Source: JALHVH01 sp963773685 (GTDB lineage Bacteria; Acidobacteriota; Aminicenantia; Aminicenantales; Saccharicenantaceae). From it: 64,000 nt of DNA. Under the pieces are notes generated by a model. The model saw only the letters and a program-made list of their open reading frames with translations. It did no database searches and was not told the DNA's origin. The DNA lies in the NCBI GenBank assembly GCA_963773685.1, contig CAVZBY010000010.1, positions 62,001-126,000 of the forward strand, written 5' to 3'. Below, piece after piece: positions 35,328-44,035 of the stretch (position 1 is its first letter; the number at the start of each line of letters is the position of its first letter). Position numbers and translations under genes: made by a program.

Positions 35328-36643
35328 ATGAACGGTCTCAACAGGCGCCGGTTTTTGGTTGCTCGGCGGCCGCGCTGGCCGGAAGCGCTTTCCCTCGAAA
35401 CGGTAACGCATTTTCCGACGGGATACGATCGCCGGAAACCGCGTCACCGCCGAAAATTAAAGAGTACCGCGTCCTCGGGCGCACGGGATTCAAGGTATCG
35501 GATATCGGGCTCGGCGGAGGCGAAGCCACCGACCCTTCCCTGATCGAAGCCGCGTTCGACAGCGGGATCAATTATATCGACGCCGCGGAGAACTACGTCA
35601 ATGGCCAGGTCGAAGCGGCCATCGGCAAGGCCCTCAAGCGCCGCGACCGAAAATCCGTGTTCATCACGACCAAGCTGGGCCTGGGAAAGGACGTCTCCAA
35701 AGCGAGTCTCCTGAGCCGGGCGAGGAAATGCCTGGAGAGGCTCCAAACGGATTACGTGGATTGCCTCCAGATCCACTGCCCCCCGACCGTAGCCGCGCTC
35801 AAGACGGAAGGATTCCATGAAGCCGTCAGGGAGCTCAAAGCCGAGGGGCGGGTCAGGTTCTGCGGCCTGTCCCAGCACGGCGGGCAATGGAATGACGTGA
35901 GCGAGACGATGGAGCAGGTCGTATCGGCGGCCGCCGAAGACGGGCGGTTCGACGTCGTGCTCCTCGTCTATAATTTCATCCAGACGGAGCAGGGCTCCCG
36001 TCTCCTGAAGCTCTGCAGGGAAAAGAACATCGGGACGACGATCATGAAGGCCAACCCGGTGGGGACTTTGGCGTTCATCGAGCGCTATGTTGGAGCCGAG
36101 GAAAAGGAAGGCCAGAAAAGGGATCCCTCCGTGACGGCCCTTCTCGAGCGGCTCAAACGGGTGGCGGACCAGGCGGAGGGCTTCAAGAGCGAATTCGACC
36201 TGAAGAACACCTCCGAGGTCCGGAGGGCGGCCTACCAGTTCGTGCTTGCCAACCCGGACGTCAACACCGTCTGCTGTACCATCGGCAACTATGACAGCCT
36301 CGAGGCCTATGTCTCGCTATCGGGAACGAAATTGAACGCCGGCGGGGCGGACAGGCTCGCCCGATACGCGGCCACCTTCGGACAATTGTACTGCCGGCAT
36401 GCCTGCGGACAGTGCGAATCCCAATGTCCCGCGGGCGTCCCGGTCAACACGATCATGCGCTACAACCATTATTTTCATTCCCAGGGACGGGAAAAATACG
36501 CCATGGCCGAATACGCGGCCCTGCCCGCGAACAGGGCGGACACATGCCGGAACTGCGCCGGCCCCTGCCAGAGCGCCTGCCCCTATGGAGTCCCGGTGCA
36601 AGGGCTGCTCTCCCTCGCCCACGATACCTTGACCCTCGCTTAG
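35328..36643 (+). CDS. Tat-exported aldo/keto reductase with two C-terminal 4Fe-4S motifs; frame broken near 35360
   Basis: Corrected length about 438 residues. ATG 35328 gives MNGLNRRRFL, a twin-arginine start; adding one G in the T5G2 run restores GCSAAALAGSAFPRNG, the rest of a Tat signal. This is the only break with a base missing. The AKR barrel follows: LGRTGFKVSDIGLGGGEA, NYIDAAENYVNGQVE (Asp and Tyr of the catalytic set), IFITTK-like FITTKLGLG, YVDCLQIH. The end has CRHACGQCESQCPAGVPV and CRNCAGPCQSACPYGVPV, each able to hold a cluster. Probably a periplasmic redox enzyme of unknown substrate. Confidence 0.85.
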
Positions 36644-36652
36644 GGCCGCCGG

Positions 36653-37588
36653 CTATTTCGGAGCCAAAGCCGAAGCCGGATCGAGAGCCGGGGGCGGAGG
36701 GCTCACGACCTCCACGTCTTCGCTCCTTGACGGATGAGGAAAGCGGATCTTCCAGGAGTGCAGGAGATAGCCGCAGGAGCCGGGCCGCGCGTCGAGCTCG
36801 TCGCTCTCGCCTTCGGCCCGGGGAATTCCGCCCGGCCCGTAGAGAGGATCTCCCACCAGCGGGGATCCCGCATAGCTCAGGTGGATCCGGATCTGATGGG
36901 GGCGGCCCGTAGGGATGGTCACCTCGAGAAGAGCCGCGTTCTTTTCGGGGAACCGGCGCAACACCCGAACATGGCTTATCGATGGCCGGCCGGCCGGGTG
37001 ATAGGCATGGACGGTGGCCGGGAGCCGGAACGGGACGGGACCGATGGGCGCGTCGACCGTGAACGCGTCCGGCATCGCCGCTCCCGACGCCAGGGCCAGG
37101 TACACCTTGACGATCCGCCTTTCGTACATCGCCTGCGCCAACGACCGCGCGGCCCGGGCGTTCCTGGTGAAGAGGATCGCCCCGGACGTGCCGCGTCCGA
37201 GCCGATGCAAGGGCGAACACCCGGAACCATAGCGCTCCCGCACAAGGTAAAGCAGAGTGTTTTCCAGGAACAGGCCTCCAGGAAGCACCGGGAGTCCCGA
37301 AGGCTTCGCTAAGACAAGGACGTCCGGGTCCTCCATCAGGGCCCCGAACTCCCGCGGAGCCGCGGGCTCATCCCAAGGCGGGCGACGATAATCAAGACGG
37401 TCACCGCAACCGAGCAACTCGTCCGGAGACGCGGGCCGCCCGTTCCGAAAGACCTGCCCCGCTTCGATCCGCCGGCGCCAGGCCTCCCCCGTCGAGTGGG
37501 GATAATAGCGCGTATAGAAATCGACGACGGAGACGCCCCCGTCCTTCCGTTGAACGCGGTCGGGATAGGTATATCCGCTATTCTTCAT
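36653..37588 (-). CDS. RluA-family pseudouridine synthase with substituted catalytic motif
   Basis: 311 residues. An S4-like N-terminus (AWRRRIEAGQVFRNGRPASP) is followed by the RluA fold: DVLVLAKPSGLPVLPGG, SPLHRLGRGTSGAILFTRNA, and EVTIPTGRPHQIRIHLSYAG with LVGDPLYGPGG. The family's catalytic Asp in HRLD-x-x-TSG is Gly here (codon 37196-37198). Some plant and bacterial relatives share HRLGRGTSG, so this is a known variant whose chemistry is unclear. Starts at ATG 37588, convergent with the aldo/keto reductase gene ten bases away and 50 bases after efpL. Confidence 0.82.
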   Translation of the reverse strand: MKNSGYTYPDRVQRKDGGVSVVDFYTRYYPHSTGEAWRRRIEAGQVFRNGRPASPDELLGCGDRLDYRRPPWDEPAAPREFGALMEDPDVLVLAKPSGLPVLPGGLFLENTLLYLVRERYGSGCSPLHRLGRGTSGAILFTRNARAARSLAQAMYERRIVKVYLALASGAAMPDAFTVDAPIGPVPFRLPATVHAYHPAGRPSISHVRVLRRFPEKNAALLEVTIPTGRPHQIRIHLSYAGSPLVGDPLYGPGGIPRAEGESDELDARPGSCGYLLHSWKIRFPHPSRSEDVEVVSPPPPALDPASALAPK

Positions 37589-37638
37589 GGGATCCGGGGA
37601 CGGCGGCCGCAGGAGCCGGCAGAGGGAGGAAGTCCGGC

Positions 37639-38205
37639 TCAAGCCTTCGACGCATATTCCCCCGTGCGGGTGTCCACGCGGATGCGGTCTCCGGTCGAGA
37701 TGTGCTCGGGGACCTGCACGACCAGTCCTGTGGGCAAGGTGGCCGGCTTCGTCCGCGCGTTGACCGACCCGCCCTTCACCGACGGGCGGGTCTCCGCGAC
37801 CTCGAGCTCGATGAACGACGGAAGCTGGAGGCCCAGGACGCGGCCCTCGGACGAAAGGGACAACAGCCCCTCGATCCCCTCGGTCAGGTAGGGCCACTCG
37901 TCCTCGATCTCCTCCCTGGCGAAGGTGAACTGGCTGAAGTCCTGCAGGTCCATGAATGTGATGCTCGACGCGTCGCCGTAAAGATATTGCACCGGCCGCC
38001 TCTCGAAATCGGCCTCGGGCAGGACGTCGTCGCCGTGAAGGGCCTGGTCGATCTTGCGTTTCGACTTGAGGTTGCGGAAGCGGATCTTGTAGAGCGTCAC
38101 GGCGCCGCGCGCCGCGGGCGACTGGACCCGGATGGTCTCGACGATATGGGCCTCGCCGTCGATCCCGACGACGTCGCCTCTCTTCAGGTCTGATGCTTTG
38201 AACAT
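37639..38205 (-). CDS. yeiP: Elongation factor P-like protein EfpL (YeiP)
   Basis: 188 residues, three OB-type beta domains as in EF-P. The first domain loop reads QSPAARGAVTLYKIRFRNLK, matching the YeiP/EfpL pattern (SPTARGAATLYK) and not the KPGKGxA loop of EF-P; the loop-tip residue is Arg33, as described for EfpL, which needs no lysyl modification. The C-terminal ARTKPATLPTGLVVQVPEHI and IRVDTRTGEY are also typical. EfpL relieves ribosome stalling at polyproline and other motifs. No epmA/epmB or second EF-P gene is seen in the window. Confidence 0.9.
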   Translation of the reverse strand: MFKASDLKRGDVVGIDGEAHIVETIRVQSPAARGAVTLYKIRFRNLKSKRKIDQALHGDDVLPEADFERRPVQYLYGDASSITFMDLQDFSQFTFAREEIEDEWPYLTEGIEGLLSLSSEGRVLGLQLPSFIELEVAETRPSVKGGSVNARTKPATLPTGLVVQVPEHISTGDRIRVDTRTGEYASKA

Positions 38206-38266
38206 GGGAATGCCTCGGTCTCCTCCCCCATCATACCGCCCGTGTCAAGGCGCCGGCACACGGCAA

Positions 38267-38606
38267 CGGAAATCCCCCCTAAGCCCCCCTTTAGGAAAGG
38301 GGGGAAGATCTGGAAGACATGAGCCTTCCCCTCTTTAGGAAAGGGGGAAAGCCCGGGCAGTATCATTCCCCCCTTTATAAAGGGGGCAGGGCGCCAGGAT
38401 CACCCCCCTCTTTGGAAAAGGGGGACGGTGGAACTGATACCCCTTGGAAGAAGGGTGGGTCGGGACCGATCCCCCCCCGTTGCAAAAGGGGGACGGGGGA
38501 ATTGATACCCCTTGGAAAAATGGAGGGGCGAGACCGATACCCTCTTGGAAAAAGGGTGGGTCGGGACCGATACCCCCCTTTGGAAAAGGGGGGTGGGGGG
38601 GATTTA
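38267..38606. repeat. Array of C/G-rich hairpin repeats
   Basis: About nine hairpins of the CCCCCTTT-N-AAAGGGGG type stand in a row between yeiP and trkA. The central part repeats at 40-50 base steps with the spacer GATACCC...GGGTGGGTCGGGACCGAT appearing twice. The last copy ends in GGGGGGATTT just before the trkA stop. No gene fits in this stretch. Confidence 0.75.
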
Positions 38607-38608
38607 GG

Positions 38609-39250
38609 CTAAAGCTTCGCGAGCTCCTTCTCCTCGCCGATGACGACGAGGATGTCGCTGTCCTTGATGACGAAATCGGCGCGGGGGATGACGACGACGT
38701 TGTCGGGGATGATCTCCTTGACCGCGATGACCTGGACGCCGTAGCGGTTGATGAGGTCGAGCTCCTTGAGCGTCTTCCCGATGAACCGCTCCGGCGGGGC
38801 GATCTCCTGGATGGTGATGCCGTTGCTGAGAGGCAGGTATTCGAGGATGTTGGGCGAGCTCAGCCGGAGGGCCGTCCGGACGGCCATGTCCTTCTCGGGA
38901 TAGACGACCTCGGTCGCCCCGACGGCCTCGAGGACCTTGGCGTGGTCATCGGACAGGGCCTTGGTCAGGATCTTCCGGGCGCCCAGCTCGCGGAGATAGA
39001 GCGTCGTGAGGATGGACGCCTCCATCTCGTGGCCCATGCTGACGATGACCACATCCATCTCCTGGAGGCCCAGGGCCTCGAGGTTCTCCTTCACGGCCGA
39101 GTCCGTCATCACGGCGTTGGTCGCGAAATCCTTGGCCGCGGCGACGCGCTCCCGGTCGCGATCGATGACCAGGACGTCGTGGCCCTTCCCGAAGAGCGTC
39201 TTGGCCGCGTTCGACCCGAAACTCCCGAACCCGATGACGGCGAACTTCAT
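38609..39250 (-). CDS. trkA: Trk/Ktr potassium uptake regulatory subunit (RCK domain)
   Basis: 213 residues. An RCK_N Rossmann domain binds NAD(H) or ATP: MKFAVIGFGSFGSNAAKTLF (GxGxxG), VLVIDRDRERV, VSMGHEMEASILTTLYLRE; RCK_C follows from about 135 (ITIQEIAPPERFIGKTLKEL to the end). One RCK unit rather than two makes it KtrA-like. It gates the membrane subunit encoded just upstream (24-base gap), and the pair imports K+. The 3' end abuts the hairpin array. Confidence 0.92.
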   Translation of the reverse strand: MKFAVIGFGSFGSNAAKTLFGKGHDVLVIDRDRERVAAAKDFATNAVMTDSAVKENLEALGLQEMDVVIVSMGHEMEASILTTLYLRELGARKILTKALSDDHAKVLEAVGATEVVYPEKDMAVRTALRLSSPNILEYLPLSNGITIQEIAPPERFIGKTLKELDLINRYGVQVIAVKEIIPDNVVVIPRADFVIKDSDILVVIGEEKELAKL

Positions 39251-39274
39251 GTCAGGGAACTCCTTTCCATCCGT

Positions 39275-40537
39275 CTATCCGATCATCACGCTCTCTTCCG
39301 CGTATTCGAACCTGCCCACGGCCTTGTACCGGCTGAAGGCGTAGAGGAGAGTCACGGGGCCGACCCGGCCGACGTACATCGTCAGGATGAGGGCGGCCTT
39401 GTTCAGTGAGGTCAGCTCGGGAGTGATGCCCAGGGACAAGCCGACCGTGCCGAAGGCCGAGCAGACCTCGAAGAGGACCTCCTTGAGCCCCAGCCCGGGC
39501 TGGCCGAGGAGCAGGGTGAAGGTCATCGCGAAGATGAGGCTCATGGCCAGGGAGACGACGGTGTAAGCCTTCGTCACGTCGTCGGCGGGAATGGTCCGGC
39601 GGAAGAGCGAGGTCGATTCCCTGGCCCGCATCTTGGACCGGAGAAAGGCGAGGATGACGCCGATGGTGCTGGTCTTGACGCCGCCGCCCGTCGAGCCGGG
39701 AGAGGCGCCGACGAACATCAGGAGGATGAGCAGGTAGGCGGAGGCCGAGGTGTACGCCGTGAGGTCCACCGTGTTGAACCCGGCCGTCCTCGCGGTCACG
39801 GCCTGGAAGGTCGCGCTCAAGACCTTCTCCGCGGCGGAAAAGCCTTTCATCGAGCCGGCGTGCTCGAGCCAGAGCAGGAGGCCGGCGGAAAGAAGGACGA
39901 GGACCGCGGTCATGGAGAAGACGATCTTCGAGTGGAGAGAGAAACGGAAGCTCCTCCTCCGGACCGCGGCCGCCGTTCCCCGGGCGATCTCCCGGAGCAC
40001 AAAAAATCCGAGCCCTCCGGAAACGATGAGGAGCATGATGGTCACGTTCACGGCCCAGTCGCCCCGGTAACCCGTCAGGTTGCCGCTGAACAGCGAGAAT
40101 CCGGCGTTGCAGAAGGCCGAGACGCCGTGAAAGACCGCCAGGGCCAGGGCCCGTGGGGCCGGGAAGTCCCTCCGGAAGCGCAGGAACAGGGAGAGCGTCC
40201 CCGCCGCCTCCAGGCAGCCGGTGAAGACGAAGATGCTCGTCAAGAGCGACCGGAAGTCGTTCGCCCTCGAAGGCCGGAAGGTCGTCTGGACGGTCAGCCG
40301 GTCCTGGAGCGAGATCCGGCCGCCGGCCACGAGGAGGATGAGCGAGGAAAACGTCATGATCCCCAGCCCGCCGAGCTGGATGAGGGCCAGGATGACGGAT
40401 TGGCCGAAGCCGCTGAATGCCGTGGCCGTGTCCACGACGACAAGGCCGGTGACGCAGACGGCCGAGGTCGATGTGAACAGGGCGTCGATGAAGGAGATGC
40501 GCCCGCCCCGGGCGCTCGCCGGAAGCCAGAGGAGCAC
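39275..40537 (-). CDS. trkH: Trk/Ktr potassium uptake transmembrane subunit
   Basis: 420 residues from GTG 40537. Four pore repeats are visible: FTSTSAVCVTGLVVVDTATA, VSAFCNAGFSLF, VTARTAGFNTVDL, and SAFGTVGLSLGITPELT, each with the selectivity-filter Gly; PGSTGGGVKTSTIGV is the intramembrane loop. The frame stays open upstream of 40537 and encodes the missing start of helix 1 (FFQPARVLALSFFLAVLAGG), but no standard start codon occurs before the in-frame stop near 40610. Either an indel in the T6 run near 40598 hides the start or a rare codon is used. Promoter at 40619-40648. Confidence 0.88.
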   Translation of the reverse strand: MLLWLPASARGGRISFIDALFTSTSAVCVTGLVVVDTATAFSGFGQSVILALIQLGGLGIMTFSSLILLVAGGRISLQDRLTVQTTFRPSRANDFRSLLTSIFVFTGCLEAAGTLSLFLRFRRDFPAPRALALAVFHGVSAFCNAGFSLFSGNLTGYRGDWAVNVTIMLLIVSGGLGFFVLREIARGTAAAVRRRSFRFSLHSKIVFSMTAVLVLLSAGLLLWLEHAGSMKGFSAAEKVLSATFQAVTARTAGFNTVDLTAYTSASAYLLILLMFVGASPGSTGGGVKTSTIGVILAFLRSKMRARESTSLFRRTIPADDVTKAYTVVSLAMSLIFAMTFTLLLGQPGLGLKEVLFEVCSAFGTVGLSLGITPELTSLNKAALILTMYVGRVGPVTLLYAFSRYKAVGRFEYAEESVMIG

Positions 40538-40618
40538 CCCCCCGGCCAGGACGGCCAGGAAAAAGCTCAGGGCGAGGACCCGGGCCGGCTGGAAAAAATG
40601 ATGTTGTCGCGTTCTCTA

Positions 40619-40648
40619 AAAGTACAACGGCGGGTCGGGGCTTGTCAA
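40619..40648 (-). promoter_or_regulatory. Promoter of trkH-trkA
   Basis: Minus-strand TTGACA (40643-40648), 18-base spacer, TACTTT (40619-40624). It mirrors the tolQ promoter, which has the same -35 and -10 hexamers, with 10 bases between the two -35 boxes. Confidence 0.65.
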
Positions 40649-40658
40649 TCGCCCCAAA

Positions 40659-40687
40659 TTGACAGGCGGGGGACCGTATGCTACTTT
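40659..40687 (+). promoter_or_regulatory. Promoter of the tol operon
   Basis: TTGACA (40659-40664), 17-base spacer, TACTTT (40682-40687); the ATG of tolQ is at 40702 behind GAGG. Confidence 0.65.
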
Positions 40688-40701
40688 TGAGGCGGTGTAT
40701 C

Positions 40702-41365
40702 ATGAATATTATCAAACTCATCACTGACGCCTCGATCGTCGTCCAGCTCATCCTCCTCATGCTCCTGTTCTTCTCGGTCTTCTCCTGGGCCATCATCATC
40801 TTCAAGCGACGGATGCTCCGCGGCGCCGCGGCCCAGTCGCAGAAGTTCCTGAACGCGTTCCACAGGAGCAAGAACCTCACCGAGGTCGGCGAGGCCGCCC
40901 GCAAGTACAAGCTCAGCCCGCACGCCGCGCTCTTCCAGGCCGGATACAAGGAGCTCGCCTACTTCACGAAATCGAACCCCAACACCGCCCTGACCCCCGC
41001 ACGGATCGATACCCTGAACCGGGCCCTCCAGAAGGCCGCCAACCAGGAGATCGCCCGGATGGAGCGGATGATGAGCTTCCTGGCCACGACCGGGACCGTC
41101 ACGCCGTTCATCGGCCTTTTCGGGACGGTCTGGGGGATCATGGACGCCTTCTTCCGCATCGGCGTCGTCCGCTCGGCCAGCCTCGTGACCGTCGCCCCGG
41201 GCATCGCCGAGGCCCTCATCGCCACGGCCGTCGGCCTCTTCGCCGCCATCCCCGCCGTCATCGCCTACAACTTACTTCCTCGGCCGGATCAAGGACGTCA
41301 TCACGGACATGGACGATTTCAATTTCGAGTTCATCGCCATCGTCGAGAGGCTCTATGGGAATTAA
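40702..41365 (+). CDS. tolQ: TolQ/ExbB-type proton channel, frame broken at 41272-41273
   Basis: Corrected length about 220 residues. Helix 1 (SIVVQLILLMLLFFSVFSWA) and the MotA/TolQ/ExbB segment are clear: MSFLATTGTVTPFIGLFGTV, WGIMDAFFRIG, and helix 3 IAEALIATAVGLFAAIPAVI. After IAYN one extra T shifts the frame; the other frame gives YFLGRIKDVITDMDDFNFEF and ends at 41365, overlapping tolR by 11 bases, the normal arrangement. TolQ with TolR uses the proton gradient to energise TolA. The upstream ATG at 40678 lies on the -10 box and is rejected. Confidence 0.9.
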
Positions 41366-41807
41366 CGCCTCCCCCCTGCCCTCGGCCTCCCGCAAGAGGC
41401 AGATCGGAACGTCCCTGTCCGAGATCAACGTCACCCCGTTCATCGACGTCATGCTCGTCCTCCTCATCATCTTCATGGTCACCGCCCCGATGATGCAGTC
41501 GGGGATCGGCGTCGCCCTGCCCCGGGCCGAGACGGATTCGGCCCCGGCCGAGGAAGGGCTGACCCTGACCGTCACCCCGGACAAGTACATCCACATCGAC
41601 GGCGCGGTCATCAACATCAACCTCCTCGAGCGCCGGCTCCAGGGGTTCTTCGCCGGCAAGGCCAAGAAGATCGTCTACATCAAGGCCGACGAGAGCCTGC
41701 CCTACGGCGTCATCGTCAGCATCATGGACATCGCCAAGAAGGCCGGCGTCGAGACGATCGGGCTCGTCACCGAGCCCGTCGAGCCGCCTTCCGGCAAGAA
41801 AAAATGA
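41355..41807 (+). CDS. tolR: TolR/ExbD biopolymer transport protein
   Basis: 150 residues. One helix near residues 25-45 (INVTPFIDVMLVLLIIFMVT) carries the conserved proton-relay Asp in PFIDVML; the periplasmic domain has IDGAVININLLERRLQGFFA and IVYIKADESLPYGVIVSIMD, as in TolR/ExbD. Start at 41355 overlaps tolQ. The stop TGA overlaps the start of the next gene (ATGA). Confidence 0.92.
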   Translation: MGINASPLPSASRKRQIGTSLSEINVTPFIDVMLVLLIIFMVTAPMMQSGIGVALPRAETDSAPAEEGLTLTVTPDKYIHIDGAVININLLERRLQGFFAGKAKKIVYIKADESLPYGVIVSIMDIAKKAGVETIGLVTEPVEPPSGKKK

Positions 41808-42601
41808 TGACCAGGTCCCCGGTGAACGAACGGACGTTCAAGCGGGCGATGGTCTATTCGGCCGTCTTCCACGCCGTCCTGTTCACCATGATCGCCCTCT
41901 CCCCGTCCTTGCCGAAGCCCGGGAAGAAGGGCATGATCCATTACGTCAGCTTCGGCGGGTTCCCCGGCGGGGGCGGAGGCCCGGGAGGCGGCGGCGCCGC
42001 GGCCAAGCCGGCCGTCCGGGCGCCCGCCAAGAAAGAGACCCTCCGGGACCTGACCGTCGCCTCCAAGGTCAAGCCCCAGGTCAAGCCCTCCATGACCTAC
42101 CCCGTCGACAAGCCGAAGAAGGACCGGACCGACAAGGACCCGAAGAAAGCCGCGATCACGAAGCCCCAGCCGGACGCCGCGCCGGCGGGCGCGACCGAGA
42201 CGGCCGGGCAGACCGGTTCCGGGGCCGGGTCGGGCGTCCGGATCGGCCTCGGCGAGGGGACCGGGAGCGGCGGCCTCGGGTCCGGTTACGGGGACCAGAT
42301 CGGCCTCTCCGATTTCCCCTATCAGTATTACCTCCAGATCATCTCGGACCGGGTCTCCTCGAGCTGGTTCACGGCTCTCGTGGACCCGGGGGTCGCCGGG
42401 ACCTTCTTCACGACCGTCTATTTCAAGATCCTGAGGAACGGCCAGATCTCGGACCTGAAGGTCAAGGAATCGAGCGGGATCGCGTCGCTGGACATGTCCG
42501 CCCAGCGGGCCATCCAGATCTCCGCGCCGTTCCCGCCCCTTCCGAGCGATTACGACGGGGCCTACCTCGGCATCCATCTCATCTTCGAGCATTCCAAATG
42601 A
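41804..42601 (+). CDS. tolA: TolA/TonB-like energy-transducing protein
   Basis: 265 residues. A single N-terminal membrane helix (AMVYSAVFHAVLFTMIALSP, with the H and S positions used to contact TolQ), a Gly-rich stretch (about residues 45-62), a Lys/Pro-rich periplasm-spanning region, and a C-terminal TonB/TolA fold (FPYQYYLQIISDRVSSSWFT, VYFKILRNGQISDLKVKESS). Position between tolR and tolB argues for TolA, although the C-terminal domain resembles TonB. Much shorter linker than in enterobacterial TolA. Overlaps tolB by four bases. Confidence 0.85.
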   Translation: MMTRSPVNERTFKRAMVYSAVFHAVLFTMIALSPSLPKPGKKGMIHYVSFGGFPGGGGGPGGGGAAAKPAVRAPAKKETLRDLTVASKVKPQVKPSMTYPVDKPKKDRTDKDPKKAAITKPQPDAAPAGATETAGQTGSGAGSGVRIGLGEGTGSGGLGSGYGDQIGLSDFPYQYYLQIISDRVSSSWFTALVDPGVAGTFFTTVYFKILRNGQISDLKVKESSGIASLDMSAQRAIQISAPFPPLPSDYDGAYLGIHLIFEHSK

Positions 42602-43893
42602 ACCATCGCCTCATTCCTCTTGTGGCTCTCGTTGCTTCGGTAATGAGCCCCGCCCTTCCCGCCGCCGCCCAGCAGGAGGTCGTCCTGACCATCCGCGAGG
42701 GAACGCCCATGATCCCGCTGGCCCTGCCGGACTTCCTCGTCCGCTCGAATTCGCCGGAGGCCCGGGCCGCGGCCGAGGAGATCCGCAAGGTCCTCGAGGA
42801 CGACCTGCGCTACAGCCGCGTTTTCCAGATCCTGCCCAAGGCCCACTACGGCTACATCCGGCCCCTGAGCCCGGACAAGGTCTTCTTCAAGGACTGGGAC
42901 TCCATCCAGGCCAAGCTCCTGCTGGCCGGCGAGATCGCCGAGGAGGGCAAGAGCATCGTCTTCGAGGGGAAGCTCTACGACGTCAAGAGCGAGCGCTTCA
43001 TCCTCGGCAAGCGCTATCAGCCCGAAAAGAAGGCCCTCCGCCTGGCCGCCCACCGGATGGCCGACGAGATCATGAAGCTCTACGGCGAGCGGCCCATCTT
43101 CACGTCGAAGATCGCCTTCGTCTCCAACCGGGACGGCAACGACGAGATCTACATGATGGACTACGACGGCGGGGGCCAGACCCGGATCACGTTCAACCGG
43201 ATCAAGGATTACATGCCCGGCTGGGCCCCCGACCAGCGGAGGATCGTCTACACGACCTACAAGCGGAGCAATCCCGACCTGGTCATCCTGTCCCTCTACG
43301 AGGGGAAGAGCACGACCGTCGCGGGGCGCGGGACCAATTTCTCCGGCGCTTTCTCCCCGGACGGGAAGAAGCTGGCCTTCTGCTCGACCATGGACGGGAA
43401 CGCCGAGATCTACACGGCCGAGGCCGACGGGACGAAGGTCCGGCGGCTGACCATCAATGCGGCCATCGAAACGGCCCCGTCCTGGTCGCCGACCGGCCGG
43501 GAGATCGCCTTCACCTCGGACCGCCTGGGGACCGGGACGCCCCAGATCTATATCATGGACGCCGAGGGCTCGAACGTCCGCAAGGTCAGCTTCGGCGGGA
43601 ACTACCACGACGCCCCCGCCTGGTCGCCCGACGGCGAGCGGATCGCCTTCGTCTCCCGGGTCGACAACGTCTTCGATATCTACGTCCTGAACCTCAGGAC
43701 CCAGCAGATCGTCAAGCTCACCGAGAGCAACGCCCGGAACGAGAACCCGAGCTGGAGCCCCGACGGGCGCCATCTGGTCTTCGCCTCGAACCTCAAGGGC
43801 TCGATCCAGATCTACACCGTCGATTACGACGGGGCCAACCTCCGCCGCCTGACGTCGAGCGGGGAGAACAAGCTCGCCAACTGGACGAATTGA
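42598..43893 (+). CDS. tolB: Tol-Pal system beta-propeller protein TolB
   Basis: 431 residues. Signal peptide MNHRLIPLVALVASVMSPAL-PAAA, an N-terminal alpha/beta domain (residues 40-165: FLVRSNSPEARAAAEEIRKV, DDLRYSRVFQILP) and a six-bladed WD40-like propeller with the repeated pattern YHDAPAWSPDGERIAFVSRV. It shuttles between Pal and TolA in the periplasm. Coupled to tolA by ATGA-type overlap. A hairpin and a new promoter separate it from pal. Confidence 0.93.
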   Translation: MNHRLIPLVALVASVMSPALPAAAQQEVVLTIREGTPMIPLALPDFLVRSNSPEARAAAEEIRKVLEDDLRYSRVFQILPKAHYGYIRPLSPDKVFFKDWDSIQAKLLLAGEIAEEGKSIVFEGKLYDVKSERFILGKRYQPEKKALRLAAHRMADEIMKLYGERPIFTSKIAFVSNRDGNDEIYMMDYDGGGQTRITFNRIKDYMPGWAPDQRRIVYTTYKRSNPDLVILSLYEGKSTTVAGRGTNFSGAFSPDGKKLAFCSTMDGNAEIYTAEADGTKVRRLTINAAIETAPSWSPTGREIAFTSDRLGTGTPQIYIMDAEGSNVRKVSFGGNYHDAPAWSPDGERIAFVSRVDNVFDIYVLNLRTQQIVKLTESNARNENPSWSPDGRHLVFASNLKGSIQIYTVDYDGANLRRLTSSGENKLANWTN

Positions 43894-43939
43894 CCCCCAC
43901 GGGGGAGCCGAAGCCCCCCCTGGTGCCGGGACCCGGTCC

Positions 43940-43958
43940 CCGGCCTTAATAAGGCCGG
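43940..43958 (+). terminator. Hairpin after tolB
   Basis: CCGGCCTT-AAT-AAGGCCGG, a perfect 8-bp stem 46 bases past the tolB stop. It lacks a clear U tract, so attenuation or mRNA stabilisation is as likely as full termination. Confidence 0.4.
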
Positions 43959-43975
43959 TTTCCGGCCGAATTCTA

Positions 43976-44004
43976 TTGACAGAACCGGACCCAAACGGTA
44001 TATA
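43976..44004 (+). promoter_or_regulatory. Internal promoter for pal-cpoB-ssb
   Basis: TTGACA (43976-43981), 17-base spacer, TATATA (43999-44004); AGGAGG at 44026-44031 precedes the pal ATG. Gives the abundant lipoprotein an independent supply. Confidence 0.75.
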
Positions 44005-44035
44005 AAACTAGCAACGCAGGAACTCAGGAGGTCCC

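Noticed and set aside
38267..38606. CRISPR-like array
   Set aside because: Units are self-complementary C/G runs with irregular spacing and no unique spacers of constant length; no cas genes.
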